A stretch of DNA of 64,000 nucleotides, taken from the NCBI GenBank assembly GCA_031409875.1, contig JANNYB010000202.1, forward strand, positions 1-64,000. The letters run 5' to 3'. The DNA comes from CALMEH01 sp031409875. GTDB taxonomy: Bacteria > Acidobacteriota > Blastocatellia > Pyrinomonadales > Pyrinomonadaceae. The translations under genes and the position numbers were made by a program. Below are positions 16,972 through 25,229 of this stretch, one piece after another; positions within the stretch are counted from its first letter, which is position 1, and each line of letters starts with the position of its first letter. The notes under the pieces were generated by a model. That model worked only from the letters and a program-made list of their open reading frames with translations. It did no database searches and had not been told where the DNA came from.

Positions 16972-17337
16972 TTATGCTTTGGCTTTTTTATTGCGGAAAT
17001 CGCGTTCTTTGATACGCGCCGCTTTGCCGCGCAGATCGCGCAAATAATAAAGTTTTGCACGGCGCACTTTGCCGCGTCGAATAACGTCAATGTGGTCAAT
17101 AATGGTTGCGTGAAGCGGGAAAATTCTTTCCACGCCAACGCCGAAACTGATTTTTCTGACCGTGATGGTTTCGCGGATTCCGCCGTGTTTGCGGGCAATC
17201 ACGATACCTTCAAAAACCTGCAATCTTTCTTTGTTGCCTTCCTTGATACGGACGTGAACTTTCACGGTATCGCCCGCTTGAAAGTTCGGAATATTTTCTT
17301 TTATTTGTTGATTTTCTATGCTGTCTAAACGATTCAT
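16972..17337 (-). CDS. rplS: 50S ribosomal protein L19
   Basis: A 121-residue ribosomal protein. ATG 17337 gives the normal N-terminus (NRLDSIENQQIKENIPNF); the longer frame upstream is translated palindrome. The body is typical: FQAGDTVKVHVRIKEGNKER, FEGIVIARKHGG, TVRKISFGVGVERIFPLH and VRRAKLYYLRDLRGKAARIK. It sits between trmD and rnhB in the standard gene order, with a palindrome on each side. Confidence 0.97.
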   Translation of the reverse strand: MNRLDSIENQQIKENIPNFQAGDTVKVHVRIKEGNKERLQVFEGIVIARKHGGIRETITVRKISFGVGVERIFPLHATIIDHIDVIRRGKVRRAKLYYLRDLRGKAARIKERDFRNKKAKA

Positions 17338-17364
17338 TTTATTTTTGAGCGAGAGGTGAACACA

Positions 17365-17500
17365 TTTAAGTAAAAAGTAAAAAGTAAAAAGGCAAAATAT
17401 TGCCCGATTTCTTAGTAGATTTTTCAAATGCTATGTCCGAAGTAATTTTAGTGAAAAATAGGCTCTTAAATTTTGCCTTTTTACTTTTTACTTTTTACTT
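17365..17500. repeat. Heptamer palindrome at trmD-rplS junction
   Basis: Left arm 17365-17398 contains AAAAAGT-type 7-mers (TAAGTAAAAAGTAAAAAGTA), right arm 17470-17500 is the reverse complement with TTTTGCC. About 70 bases of loop separate them. The same 7-mer family recurs at 42648-42726. Confidence 0.92.
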
Positions 17501-17504
17501 CAAA

Positions 17505-18221
17505 CTATTCACTTTCAGCTTTCTCCTTATTTAGTAAATCTTGTCTGAAATTTTGCGTTTTTTCCAACGCTTTTTTATTACGCCATTTTTCTATTTCGGC
17601 GTGATTGCCATTTAATAAAACTTCCGGCACACTCATTCCGCGAAAATCTCGTGGCTGTGTGTAATGCGGAAAATCCAATAATCCGTTGGAAAACGAATCG
17701 TTTTCCGCCGAAGTTTCGCTTCCCAAAGCGTTCGGCAAAAGTCTCGTAATGGCATCAACCAAAACAATCGCCGCCGGTTCGCCGCCTGAAAGAACATAAT
17801 CGCCGATTGAAATTTCATCGGTTACGAGCGTTTCATTAACTCTTTCGTCAACGCCTTCGTAACGCCCGCAAATCAAAATTATCTGATTCGCAGTTTCGGC
17901 AAATTCCTTCGCAATCGCTTGTTTCAATGGCGTTCCTTGCGGCGTTAAAAGAACGACTTTCGTGCCGTTCGGATAATTTTCTCTCTCGCAAGTTCCGGTT
18001 AAATTTTCAACTGCGCGAAAAATCGGTTCGCACATCAAAACCATTCCATCGCCGCCGCCAAAAGGTCGGTCGTCAACTTTTCGATGTTTATCGAACGCAT
18101 ATTCACGGATGTCGTGAATATTTATCTCGACAATCTGCGCCGATTTAGCGCGGCGAATGATTCCGAAATCAAAGACCTCACGAAAAAATTCGGGGAAAAT
18201 TGTTAAAACGTCAATTCTCAT
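17505..18221 (-). CDS. trmD: tRNA (guanine-N1)-methyltransferase
   Basis: A 238-residue SPOUT methyltransferase that makes m1G37 in tRNAs, preventing frameshifts. ATG 18221 gives the family N-terminus RIDVLTIFPEFFREVFDFG; the twenty upstream residues in the open frame come from the palindrome. The S-adenosylmethionine knot is seen in YEGVDERV and ISIGDYVLSGGEPAA, and GGGDGMVLMCEP near residue 58 is also characteristic. It lies in the conserved order rpsP-khpA-rimM-trmD-rplS. Confidence 0.96.
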   Translation of the reverse strand: MRIDVLTIFPEFFREVFDFGIIRRAKSAQIVEINIHDIREYAFDKHRKVDDRPFGGGDGMVLMCEPIFRAVENLTGTCERENYPNGTKVVLLTPQGTPLKQAIAKEFAETANQIILICGRYEGVDERVNETLVTDEISIGDYVLSGGEPAAIVLVDAITRLLPNALGSETSAENDSFSNGLLDFPHYTQPRDFRGMSVPEVLLNGNHAEIEKWRNKKALEKTQNFRQDLLNKEKAESE

Positions 18222-18225
18222 TTTT

Positions 18226-18290
18226 GATTTTTGATTTTTGATTTGCGATTGGATGAGAAATTTTCCAATCAAAAATCGCAAATCAAAAAT
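18226..18290. repeat. Heptamer palindrome at rimM-trmD junction
   Basis: GATTTTT 7-mers and GATTTGCGATT (18226-18250) pair with AATCAAAAATCGCAAATC at 18266-18290 around a short loop. It fills almost the whole gap between the rimM stop and the trmD start. Confidence 0.92.
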
Positions 18291-18803
18291 CTAAAATTCC
18301 AGAAGTCCTTCGGGCAAATCTACGCGAATCAACTTATTTTCAATATCAACTTCGGTGCAAATCGTTTCGGCAAACGGAATCAGATATTCTTTTTCCGCGC
18401 CTTTGACGACTAAAAGTTCCGTGCCGCCCGTTCGCATCAATTCTTTGACCACGCCGATTTTTTCGCCTTCGATGGTTTCGACTTCGCAGTTTTCCAATTC
18501 CCAATCGAAAAATTCGCCCTCGTCCAATTCGACGGTTTCGGTTTCGGAAACACAAATTTCCGTGCCGCGCAGAGTTTCCGCTGTTTCAATCGAATCGAAT
18601 CCGGCAAATTTCAGAATGATTCGACCTTTTTGAAACCAAAACTTTTCGATTTTCAAATCCGTCTTTTCGCCGTTCGGTAAAAGCGCGATAACCGTTTCCA
18701 AATCATCAAATCGTTCGGGAAAATCAGTCAAAATCGCCGCGACTAATTCGCCGCGAAGCCCGCGGGATTTGATAATTTTGGCGATAGCAACGAGTTCTTC
18801 CAT
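18291..18803 (-). CDS. rimM: Ribosome maturation factor RimM
   Basis: A 170-residue 16S rRNA processing factor needed for 30S head assembly. N-terminal RimM fold: AIAKIIKSRGLRGELVAAIL and DFPERFDDLE; the second, PRC-barrel-like domain carries EFFDWELENCEV and GTELLVVKG, followed by LIPFAETICTEVDIENK. Length and layout are normal. It is flanked by palindromes on both sides within the operon. Confidence 0.95.
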   Translation of the reverse strand: MEELVAIAKIIKSRGLRGELVAAILTDFPERFDDLETVIALLPNGEKTDLKIEKFWFQKGRIILKFAGFDSIETAETLRGTEICVSETETVELDEGEFFDWELENCEVETIEGEKIGVVKELMRTGGTELLVVKGAEKEYLIPFAETICTEVDIENKLIRVDLPEGLLEF

Positions 18804-18812
18804 TTGAGTTTT

Positions 18813-18885
18813 CAGAGTTACAGAGTTACAGAAAGTTTCAGATAGTTTTTAACTCTGAAACTTTCCGCAACTTCCTGCAACTCTG
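18813..18885. repeat. Palindrome at khpA-rimM junction
   Basis: CAGAGTTACAGAGTTACAG with GAAAGTTTCAGA (18813-18848) pairs imperfectly with TCTGAAACTTTC and GCAACTCTG (18851-18885). Arms are built from short direct repeats as in the other operon junctions. Confidence 0.88.
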
Positions 18886-18890
18886 TCAAC

Positions 18891-19121
18891 TTATTCGACA
18901 ATATCGAGATGAAACCGCTTGCCTTGTTTTTGTCCGGCGTAGAAAAGCAGACTGCGAATCGCTTTGATGGTGCGACCTTCGCGCCCGATGAGCCGTCCCA
19001 TATCGCCTTCGCCGACGCGAACTTCGAGTCTTACGCTTCTGCCGTCCGAAATTTCCGACACCTCGACCGCTTCGGCGTTACCGACTAGCGATTTGACAAT
19101 TTTTTCAACGGCTTCTTTCAT
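18891..19121 (-). CDS. khpA: KH-domain RNA-binding protein KhpA
   Basis: A 76-residue single KH domain protein. ATG 19121 is preferred to the longer frame at 19136. The RNA-binding GxxG loop is IGREGRT in DMGRLIGREGRTIKAIR. KhpA proteins bind many RNAs, often with KhpB, and affect cell elongation and translation. Its place between rpsP and rimM is the standard one. Confidence 0.94.
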   Translation of the reverse strand: MKEAVEKIVKSLVGNAEAVEVSEISDGRSVRLEVRVGEGDMGRLIGREGRTIKAIRSLLFYAGQKQGKRFHLDIVE

Positions 19122-19130
19122 AATTAAAGT

Positions 19131-19210
19131 CAGCATATCGAGCAGTAGCGAAAATTTTTATAATCAGAATTGTTGATTTTAATGGTGTTCGCTACCGCTC
19201 ACTATACTGA
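19131..19210. repeat. Palindrome at rpsP-khpA junction, GCGGTAGCGA-like
   Basis: Arms 19131-19153 and 19188-19210 match 19 of 23 bases. The core (CGAGCAGTAGCGAA and CTACCGCTC) is a diverged copy of the GTCAGAACAGCGAGCGGTAG family seen at 45916-45987 and 53390-53417. Confidence 0.85.
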
Positions 19211-19220
19211 ATTAGCAATC

Positions 19221-19880
19221 TTACGCAGGTTCTTCGGTTTTATTTTCTGCCGTTTCTGCCGGAGCGTCTTGCACTTCAGCCGTTTCCGCCGGAGCGGTTT
19301 CTTCTGCCGCCGCTTCTACGGTTTCAGTCGTTTCTGCTATTTCTGTCGGCTCGGCAACTTCAGCCGTTTCAGTCGTTTCTGCTGAGGCTTCCACAGTTTC
19401 GGCTTCAGATGTTTCGGCTGATGCTTCAACTTCTGCGGCTTCGGCTTCTGCGGCTTCGGCTTTTTCAGCTTCGGCTTTTTCAGCTTTTTCGGCTCTTTCG
19501 GCTTCGCGTTTGTCGGCTTCGGCTTTCTCGGCTTCTAATCTTGCGGCTTCGCGTTTTGCGGCAGCTTCTTCGATTCTGCGTTTTTTATCGGCTTCCGATT
19601 TGTCGGCTTTGGCTTGGACAGCCGCCGCTTTTTGTTCTACGGTTTGTTCGGGGTTGTGTTTAATCAAACTCGCCACGGTTTCCGTCGGTTGTGCGCCGAC
19701 CGAAATCCAATATTGAATTCGTTCGTGCTTCAAATCAACTTCCGCCGGATTGGTCATCGGATTATAAGTTCCGACATTTTCCAAATATTTTCCGTCGCGT
19801 TTTGACCGTTTTTCCTTAACTACGAGGCGATAAAAAGGTTTGCCCTTCGCGCCCATTCTCATCAAACTTATTGCTAACAT
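19221..19880 (-). CDS. rpsP: 30S ribosomal protein S16 with long acidic/Ala tail
   Basis: A 219-residue protein from ATG 19880. Residues 1 to about 76 are a standard S16 (LAISLMRMGAKGKPFYRLVV, YLENVGTYNPMTNP, ERIQYWISVGAQPTETV). The remaining roughly 140 residues are low-complexity: first a charged Ala/Glu/Lys helix (KREAARLEAEKAEADKREAE), then an Ala/Glu/Thr/Val-rich acidic stretch. S16 is usually 80 to 100 residues, so this extension is long. It could reach out from the 30S body or be cleaved. The longer frame to 19934 is translated palindrome and is not used. Confidence 0.93.
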   Translation of the reverse strand: MLAISLMRMGAKGKPFYRLVVKEKRSKRDGKYLENVGTYNPMTNPAEVDLKHERIQYWISVGAQPTETVASLIKHNPEQTVEQKAAAVQAKADKSEADKKRRIEEAAAKREAARLEAEKAEADKREAERAEKAEKAEAEKAEAAEAEAAEVEASAETSEAETVEASAETTETAEVAEPTEIAETTETVEAAAEETAPAETAEVQDAPAETAENKTEEPA

Positions 19881-19887
19881 AATTTTT

Positions 19888-19953
19888 GGTAATTGGTAAT
19901 TGGTAATTGGTAATTGGCAAAAACTTATTACCAATTACATATTACTTATTACC
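19888..19953. repeat. Heptamer palindrome at ffh-rpsP junction
   Basis: Four GGTAATT units start at 19888, 19895, 19902 and 19909. The other arm is 19928-19953 (TTACCAATTACATATTACTT). The ffh stop codon (19949-19951) is inside the right arm. Confidence 0.93.
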
Positions 19954-21460
19954 GTCTTTTCTTGTGTCTCTTTTTCTTCTTTAATCTCTTTGCCAAATCG
20001 TCTTTGGTTTGTTCGTAACCGTTGTCGAATTCTTCTTGACCGCCGCCGCCGAACATTCCGCCTAAGCCGCCGCCGCCGAGAAGTCCGCCGAGTCCGCCGC
20101 CCATTCCGCCGCCTAAACCGCCCATTGCGCCTTTGGCTAATTTGCTGAAAAGTCCGCCGCGATTCATTTGCTGCATCATTTTCCGCATTTGTTCGTATTG
20201 GCGAATTAACTGATTTATTTCCGCAATCGTCGAACCCGAACCGCCGGCGATGCGGTTTTTGCGGCTGGCATCAATGACCTTGTAATTGTTGCGTTCTTGC
20301 TTCGTCATCGAATCAATAATCGCTTCGGTGCGCTTCATTTGCGATTCGACTTGTTCGCTCTGTTCGTCGCTTATTTGCATTCCGCCGGTCATTTGTTCCG
20401 GCAGCATTTTCATCAATTTCGACATCGAACCGAGTTTTTTGAATTGACCGAGCTGTGAGCGAAAATCTTCGAGCGTAAATTGATTGCTCGTCATTTTCTG
20501 CAACTGCTTCTGCGCTTCGTCCTCGTCAATCTTGCCTTGAACTTCTTCGATGAGCGACAAAACATCGCCCATTCCGAGTATTCTCTGTGCGATTCGGTCT
20601 GGATAAAACGGTTCGATTGCGTCGTATTTTTCGCCGACTCCGACGAATTTTACCGGCTGACCGATAACTTGTTTGATGGACAAAGCCGCGCCGCCGCGTG
20701 CATCGCCGTCCATTTTCGTTAAAACAACGCCGGTAATTCCGACTCGTTCGTGAAAAACTTCCGCGCTCTTGACCGCATCTTGTCCGGTCATTGCGTCGGC
20801 AACAAATAAAACTTCAATCGGTTTCGTTTCGGCTTTGATTTGTTCGAGTTCGACCATCAAATCGTCGTCAATGTGCAGACGACCTGCCGTATCAATCAAC
20901 AAAGTGTCGAAACCCATTTCCTGCGCGTGCAACATTGCGCCACGCACGAGCGTCAACGGATCATTCGTTTCTTTATTTTGAAAAACCGGAACGCCGACCG
21001 CGCCGCCGACAACTCTTAATTGTTCACGCGCCGCCGGACGATAAACGTCAACCGAAACTAAAAGCGGTTTGCGTTCTTGATTGTCTTTGAGCCAACGCGA
21101 AATTTTGCCCGTCGAAGTCGTTTTGCCCGAACCTTGAAGCCCGACAATCATCACGACATTCGGAATTTGTTTAGTAAAAACTAATCTCGAAGAAGTTCCG
21201 CCGAATAATTCGACAAGCTCGTCATAAACAATTTTGACAACTTGTTCGTGCGGTTTCAAATCTTGCCAAACTTCTTGACCTTCGGCTTTGACACGAACAT
21301 TTTCGACAAAATCTTTGGCAACTTTGTAATTTACGTCCGCTTCAAGCAGAGCCATCCGAATCTCGCGCAGAGCGACATCAACGTGTGCAGGCGTGAGTTT
21401 GCCTTCGCCGCGAAGATTCTTCAGCGTAGATTTTAGTTTGTCGGACAGCGATTCGAACAT
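19949..21460 (-). CDS. ffh: Signal recognition particle protein Ffh
   Basis: A 503-residue SRP54 GTPase that delivers nascent membrane proteins to FtsY and the translocon. The N domain starts at MFESLSDKLKSTLKNLRG; the G domain shows GLQGSGKTTSTGKIS (P-loop), DVYRPAAREQL, DTAGRLHIDDDLM and TKMDGDARGG; the M domain includes GSMSKLMKMLPEQM and the SRP-RNA-binding region SRKNRIAGGSGSTIAEIN. The C-terminus carries a glycine-rich run followed by a very basic end (KRLKKKKRHKKRR). First gene of the operon running down to rnhB. The SRP RNA gene was not found in the window. Confidence 0.97.
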   Translation of the reverse strand: MFESLSDKLKSTLKNLRGEGKLTPAHVDVALREIRMALLEADVNYKVAKDFVENVRVKAEGQEVWQDLKPHEQVVKIVYDELVELFGGTSSRLVFTKQIPNVVMIVGLQGSGKTTSTGKISRWLKDNQERKPLLVSVDVYRPAAREQLRVVGGAVGVPVFQNKETNDPLTLVRGAMLHAQEMGFDTLLIDTAGRLHIDDDLMVELEQIKAETKPIEVLFVADAMTGQDAVKSAEVFHERVGITGVVLTKMDGDARGGAALSIKQVIGQPVKFVGVGEKYDAIEPFYPDRIAQRILGMGDVLSLIEEVQGKIDEDEAQKQLQKMTSNQFTLEDFRSQLGQFKKLGSMSKLMKMLPEQMTGGMQISDEQSEQVESQMKRTEAIIDSMTKQERNNYKVIDASRKNRIAGGSGSTIAEINQLIRQYEQMRKMMQQMNRGGLFSKLAKGAMGGLGGGMGGGLGGLLGGGGLGGMFGGGGQEEFDNGYEQTKDDLAKRLKKKKRHKKRR

Positions 21461-21866
21461 ATATTTGTATCTTTTTGTTTCGCTCTGTGCGTCTTGATTT
21501 AAGACACACAGGCAAAGACGGCAATCAGAGCCGAAACTTTAGATGATAAATGTAACTCGCCTTTGTGTCAAGAAAGCACGAGATTTATTGAACAATTACG
21601 CATTTTTCGCAAGGGCTTTCTCATAAAAGTTGAAAGTTGAATTAAAACCGAAAATTAAAAGAGATTGAAGGAATGAAAGCGGTTTTTTTATGAGTTTTTT
21701 TCAATTTTTATCCCTTGCATACGTTTTATCCCTGTCAATTTACTCTTTATTGGCAAGTTACCGGCAAATTTGTTTTTATGAGAAAGTCCTACATTTTTCG
21801 CAAATTCATTTACTATTTCGCATTCTGCATTTAGAATCTTATTTAGCAAACGCAGGAGTTTTATAA
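21461..21866. other. 406-base intergenic region upstream of ffh and 21867
   Basis: This divergent gap should hold both promoters. It carries a modest inverted repeat, GGCTTTCTCATAAAA (about 21613-21627) with TTTTATGAGAAAGTCC (21774-21789), and CATTTTTCGCAA occurs beside each arm in direct orientation. No gene, tRNA or SRP RNA fold is evident. Confidence 0.5.
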
Positions 21867-23561
21867 ATGAATCGAAAATTATTGTTGTCGCTTTTATTAA
21901 TTTTGTTTGTGCAAATCGGTTTTTCGCAAACAACCGATGTCGCAAAAACCGAAAAAGATACGGAACTTAAAAAACAAGCCGTTGAATTTTTGCGCGAAAC
22001 CGGATTGGAAGTGAAAAATTTGCGGACGCTCGAAAATCGTATCAGTTTTTCGGCGGAAATTGCGGGTTTGATGTGGTTTCACGATGAAAAAGAAGCGCGA
22101 ACGCTCTATCAAACGACGATTTCCGATTTTCGACAACTTCTTTCAGAACTCAACCAACAATACAACACGCTCGAAGCGGGCGAAAAAACCGAAGAAGTTT
22201 ATGATGATTTTCTTTTCGGCGAAGCGACGACCAAATCGAAAGTGATGCGGCGGCTCGAAAAAGCAATGGGCGTGCGCCAGCAAATCGCGCTTTCAATCGC
22301 CGAACACGATGCCGAAACAGGCTACGAATTTTTTAGTTCGACCGCACAAATCGTCACCAACGCCGAGCTTTCCCAGCGCGTTTCCTACCGTGATTTATAC
22401 ACCGAACTCAAATTGCTCGATTTTATGGCGGAGCAAGATATTGACAAAGCCATCGAAGCCGCCCGCAAGTTGATGGCGAAAGGAAAAACCTTTGAAATAC
22501 TCGGTTTGGTCAAGAAAATTTACGACAAAAACAACGAAAAAGGCGCGGCTCTCGGCGAAGAATTAATCTCCAAAATGAAGTCGGACAGCATAAATCCGGC
22601 AAATCAATATTATTTCTCCGCGATTTTGAATATGGGCATAGAAAATCTCGAAAAAATCAAAGATACGCCCAACAAAAAACCTCTTTTCACCCGCGATTCT
22701 CTGCGCGATATTGCCGACTTGCTCGGTCAGCAAATTTTAAAATACGACGCGAAAGAATTTACCGAAGCCGAACGCTACGCCGTTTTAATTGAAAAATTTT
22801 CGCCTTCACGCGCCGCGCAAATTCGTCTGAAATTTAAACAACCGAAAAAAACTGAAACCGATTCGGTCGGAAATACTACGATTGCAGTAGAGGAAGATAG
22901 CGTCAGCATCCGACGCAACGAATCCAATGAACAACAAGCGCAAATTAAGGAAGAAGTAAAGAAATTACAAAACAAAGAACTTTCAAAAGAAGACCGTGAA
23001 AAGGTTGTGGCGAAAATGCGCGAAATTATCTCGAAAGTAAAAAGCCGCGAGCAGAAAATTATCGGTTTGAGCTTGCTGGCATCGCAAGTTGCCGCTTTTG
23101 GCGATAAGGAATTAGCCAACGAAATTATGACCGAAGCGCGAAATCTGGTAACAACTTCACCGAAAAATTATAAAGATTATCTGAGCGTTTGGATGCTCGC
23201 CAGCGGTTACACGCAAGTTGATACGGACAAGGCTTTTCCGCTTCTCGAAGACACGATTTTTCGGCTTAACGAAACGATTGCCGCCTTTATCAAAGTCGCC
23301 GAATTTATTGACGTGAACGCCGAAATTATCGAAGACGGCGAAGTTCAAGTCGGCAGTTTCGGCGGCGAACTGACACGCGGGCTGTTGTCCGAACTCGGCG
23401 CGGCAAATCAGCCGATTCTGTCGCTTGCCAAAGCGGATTTCGCCAGAACCAAAGGATTAACCAACAAATTCGACCGCCTCGAAGTGCGAATATTAGCCAA
23501 AATGCTCATCATCCGCGCCGTCTTTGGCGATAAAGGAGAAAGTGAGAAAGCGGGAAAATAA
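21867..23561 (+). CDS. Secreted helical-repeat protein, unknown function
   Basis: A 564-residue protein with a signal peptide (LLLSLLLILFVQIGFSQ) and an otherwise almost all-helical, charged sequence resembling tandem helical hairpins. No catalytic motif is seen. A coiled-coil-like stretch rich in Glu and Lys lies around residues 340-395 (EEVKKLQNKELSKEDREK). It is 47 bases upstream of the ECF sigma factor gene and reads in the same direction, so it may be the first gene of the sigma/anti-sigma/CHAT operon and a periplasmic partner in that system. Confidence 0.72.
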   Translation: MNRKLLLSLLLILFVQIGFSQTTDVAKTEKDTELKKQAVEFLRETGLEVKNLRTLENRISFSAEIAGLMWFHDEKEARTLYQTTISDFRQLLSELNQQYNTLEAGEKTEEVYDDFLFGEATTKSKVMRRLEKAMGVRQQIALSIAEHDAETGYEFFSSTAQIVTNAELSQRVSYRDLYTELKLLDFMAEQDIDKAIEAARKLMAKGKTFEILGLVKKIYDKNNEKGAALGEELISKMKSDSINPANQYYFSAILNMGIENLEKIKDTPNKKPLFTRDSLRDIADLLGQQILKYDAKEFTEAERYAVLIEKFSPSRAAQIRLKFKQPKKTETDSVGNTTIAVEEDSVSIRRNESNEQQAQIKEEVKKLQNKELSKEDREKVVAKMREIISKVKSREQKIIGLSLLASQVAAFGDKELANEIMTEARNLVTTSPKNYKDYLSVWMLASGYTQVDTDKAFPLLEDTIFRLNETIAAFIKVAEFIDVNAEIIEDGEVQVGSFGGELTRGLLSELGAANQPILSLAKADFARTKGLTNKFDRLEVRILAKMLIIRAVFGDKGESEKAGK

Positions 23562-23608
23562 AAAAGTGAGATTTAAAGTAACGCCGGCATCTTGAATCTT
23601 CTGATGAT

Positions 23609-24205
23609 ATGCGGACGGAATTCTTAAAGAAAAATTGGACGCTTCAACCTGAATCTTTTCAAAGTTTGCTGGAATGGCTCGATGAAGGTAAAAGTTCCGA
23701 CGGCGAAAGATATTTGGAAATTCGCCGCCGTCTGGTTTTGTTTTTCGACCGCAAAAATTGCTTAAATCCTGATGAATTGGCGGACGAAACTTTGAATCGC
23801 GTTGCCCGACGCATCACCGAAGAAGAAAAAATCGAAACCGAAAGCGCGGCAAGATATTGTTTTATCGTAGCGAAATATATTTTTTTGGAAAGTCTGCGGG
23901 CAAAAGATAAAAATTCCGTGCCTTTGGAAGAAGTCATCGAGCAAAAACCTTTTGAAGATAAAACGGAAGAAAAAATCATCCTTGAAAAAAGGCTTGATTG
24001 TTTGGAAACTTGTGCGGGAAAATTAGAAGCGGCAAATCGTGAACTGATTTTCGGTTATTATTATGGGGAAGAGCGAATAAAAACCAATAATCGCCGCGAA
24101 TTAGCGAAAAAATTTGAGCTTTCGACGAATGCTTTGACGATTCGTGCGTGTCGGATTCGGGAAAAATTACAAGATTGCGTAAAAAAATGTGTCGAAAAAG
24201 ATTGA
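23609..24205 (+). CDS. ECF-type RNA polymerase sigma factor
   Basis: A 198-residue sigma70-family protein. A region-2-like helical segment runs from about residue 25 to 100 (YLEIRRRLVLFFDRKNC, ADETLNRVARR, YCFIVAKYIFLESLRAKDKN) and a region-4 helix-turn-helix from about 140 to 190 (NRRELAKKFELSTNALTIRA). Sequence is diverged from well-known ECF groups. It is directly followed by a membrane protein with an anti-sigma-like N-terminal region, then by the CHAT gene, so it probably transcribes this operon in response to an envelope signal. Confidence 0.85.
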   Translation: MRTEFLKKNWTLQPESFQSLLEWLDEGKSSDGERYLEIRRRLVLFFDRKNCLNPDELADETLNRVARRITEEEKIETESAARYCFIVAKYIFLESLRAKDKNSVPLEEVIEQKPFEDKTEEKIILEKRLDCLETCAGKLEAANRELIFGYYYGEERIKTNNRRELAKKFELSTNALTIRACRIREKLQDCVKKCVEKD

Positions 24206-24254
24206 AATGTTTTTGTGTTTTTATCTTATGAAATTGGGTAGTTCTGTTTTTTAG

Positions 24255-25190
24255 ATGTCAAAAGAAAAATATAACAACAAAATTTTAAACGAATATCTGC
24301 TCGGATTATTGCCGGAAGATAAGGCTGAGGAGTTTGACGAACTCAGCGTTACCGACGACGATTTTGCGGGTGATTTGGAGTCTGCGGAAAATGATTTGAT
24401 TGATGCTTACCTCAAAAAAGATTTGTCCGAATCGGAACTTGCGAGGTTTCAAGCGTATTATCTCGCTTCACCTTTGAGGCGTGAGAAAGTGGAATTTGCA
24501 AAATCACTGCAAACCGTTGCGGGAAAACACTTTGAAGAAATTAACCGACCTGTCGAAAAACAAAGTTGGGCAGATTTTTTTGCGTCTTTCGGCTTGTCTT
24601 TGCGGCTTGCGGGCGCGGCTTTTGCTTTGTTATTTGTTGCGTTAATCGGTTGGATTTTGTTGCAAAATTTCAATAAACAACCCGAACAAGTTCAAAACGA
24701 TCCGACACCAACGCCAACCCAAATCCAAACGCCGCAAAATATTAATTCGCCAACCGTTTCGCCGACTTTAACGCCAACTTCGACACCGACAAATTCGACT
24801 GTCAATCAACCGACTCCGACTCCGAAAGTTGAACCGACGGAAAAAGTTACGCCGACATCTCCAATTTTAGCGACATTTATTTTGCCTTTGCCGAGACGCG
24901 ACGGCGGCAATCTGACAACAATAAATATTCCCGCAAAAACAACCGATGTGGCTTTTACTTTGCCGCTCGAATCCGATGATTTCAAAACTTATCAAATCAC
25001 GCTTAAAACTCAAACAGGCAAAATAATCCGGCAAAGCAGCAAGTTAAATTCCCAAAAAGGCTCGCTAAACATCAAAATTCCTGCCAAATTATTACAATCA
25101 ACCGTCTATATTTTTTCCGTCAACGGAATAAGCGAAACCGGCGAATCTGAAAATGTCGGTGATTATTCATTTCGTTCTGTGATACAGTAA
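24255..25190 (+). CDS. Membrane anti-sigma-like protein
   Basis: A 311-residue single-pass protein. Residues 1-100 are a helical cytoplasmic region (YLLGLLPEDKAEEFDELS, AENDLIDAYLKKDLSESELA, ASPLRREKVEFAKSL) of the kind found in zinc-free anti-sigma factors of Acidobacteriota. A membrane segment spans about 116-137, a Thr/Pro/Asn-rich linker 145-205, and the C-terminal 100 residues form a beta-rich extracytoplasmic domain. It follows the sigma gene by 49 bases and precedes the CHAT gene by 39 bases. Role inferred from layout and position. Confidence 0.75.
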   Translation: MSKEKYNNKILNEYLLGLLPEDKAEEFDELSVTDDDFAGDLESAENDLIDAYLKKDLSESELARFQAYYLASPLRREKVEFAKSLQTVAGKHFEEINRPVEKQSWADFFASFGLSLRLAGAAFALLFVALIGWILLQNFNKQPEQVQNDPTPTPTQIQTPQNINSPTVSPTLTPTSTPTNSTVNQPTPTPKVEPTEKVTPTSPILATFILPLPRRDGGNLTTINIPAKTTDVAFTLPLESDDFKTYQITLKTQTGKIIRQSSKLNSQKGSLNIKIPAKLLQSTVYIFSVNGISETGESENVGDYSFRSVIQ

Positions 25191-25229
25191 AGCAAATTCC
25201 TAATCAACTCAAATTTTGGAGGATTTTCT

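Noticed and set aside
17338..19934. Longer N-termini for rplS, trmD and rpsP in the open frames
   Set aside because: The extra residues are translated from palindromic repeats, lack family similarity and the internal ATG codons give the standard starts.
21461..21866. SRP RNA gene upstream of ffh
   Set aside because: No conserved SRP Alu or domain IV hairpin motif (GGAAGCAG-type) was found.
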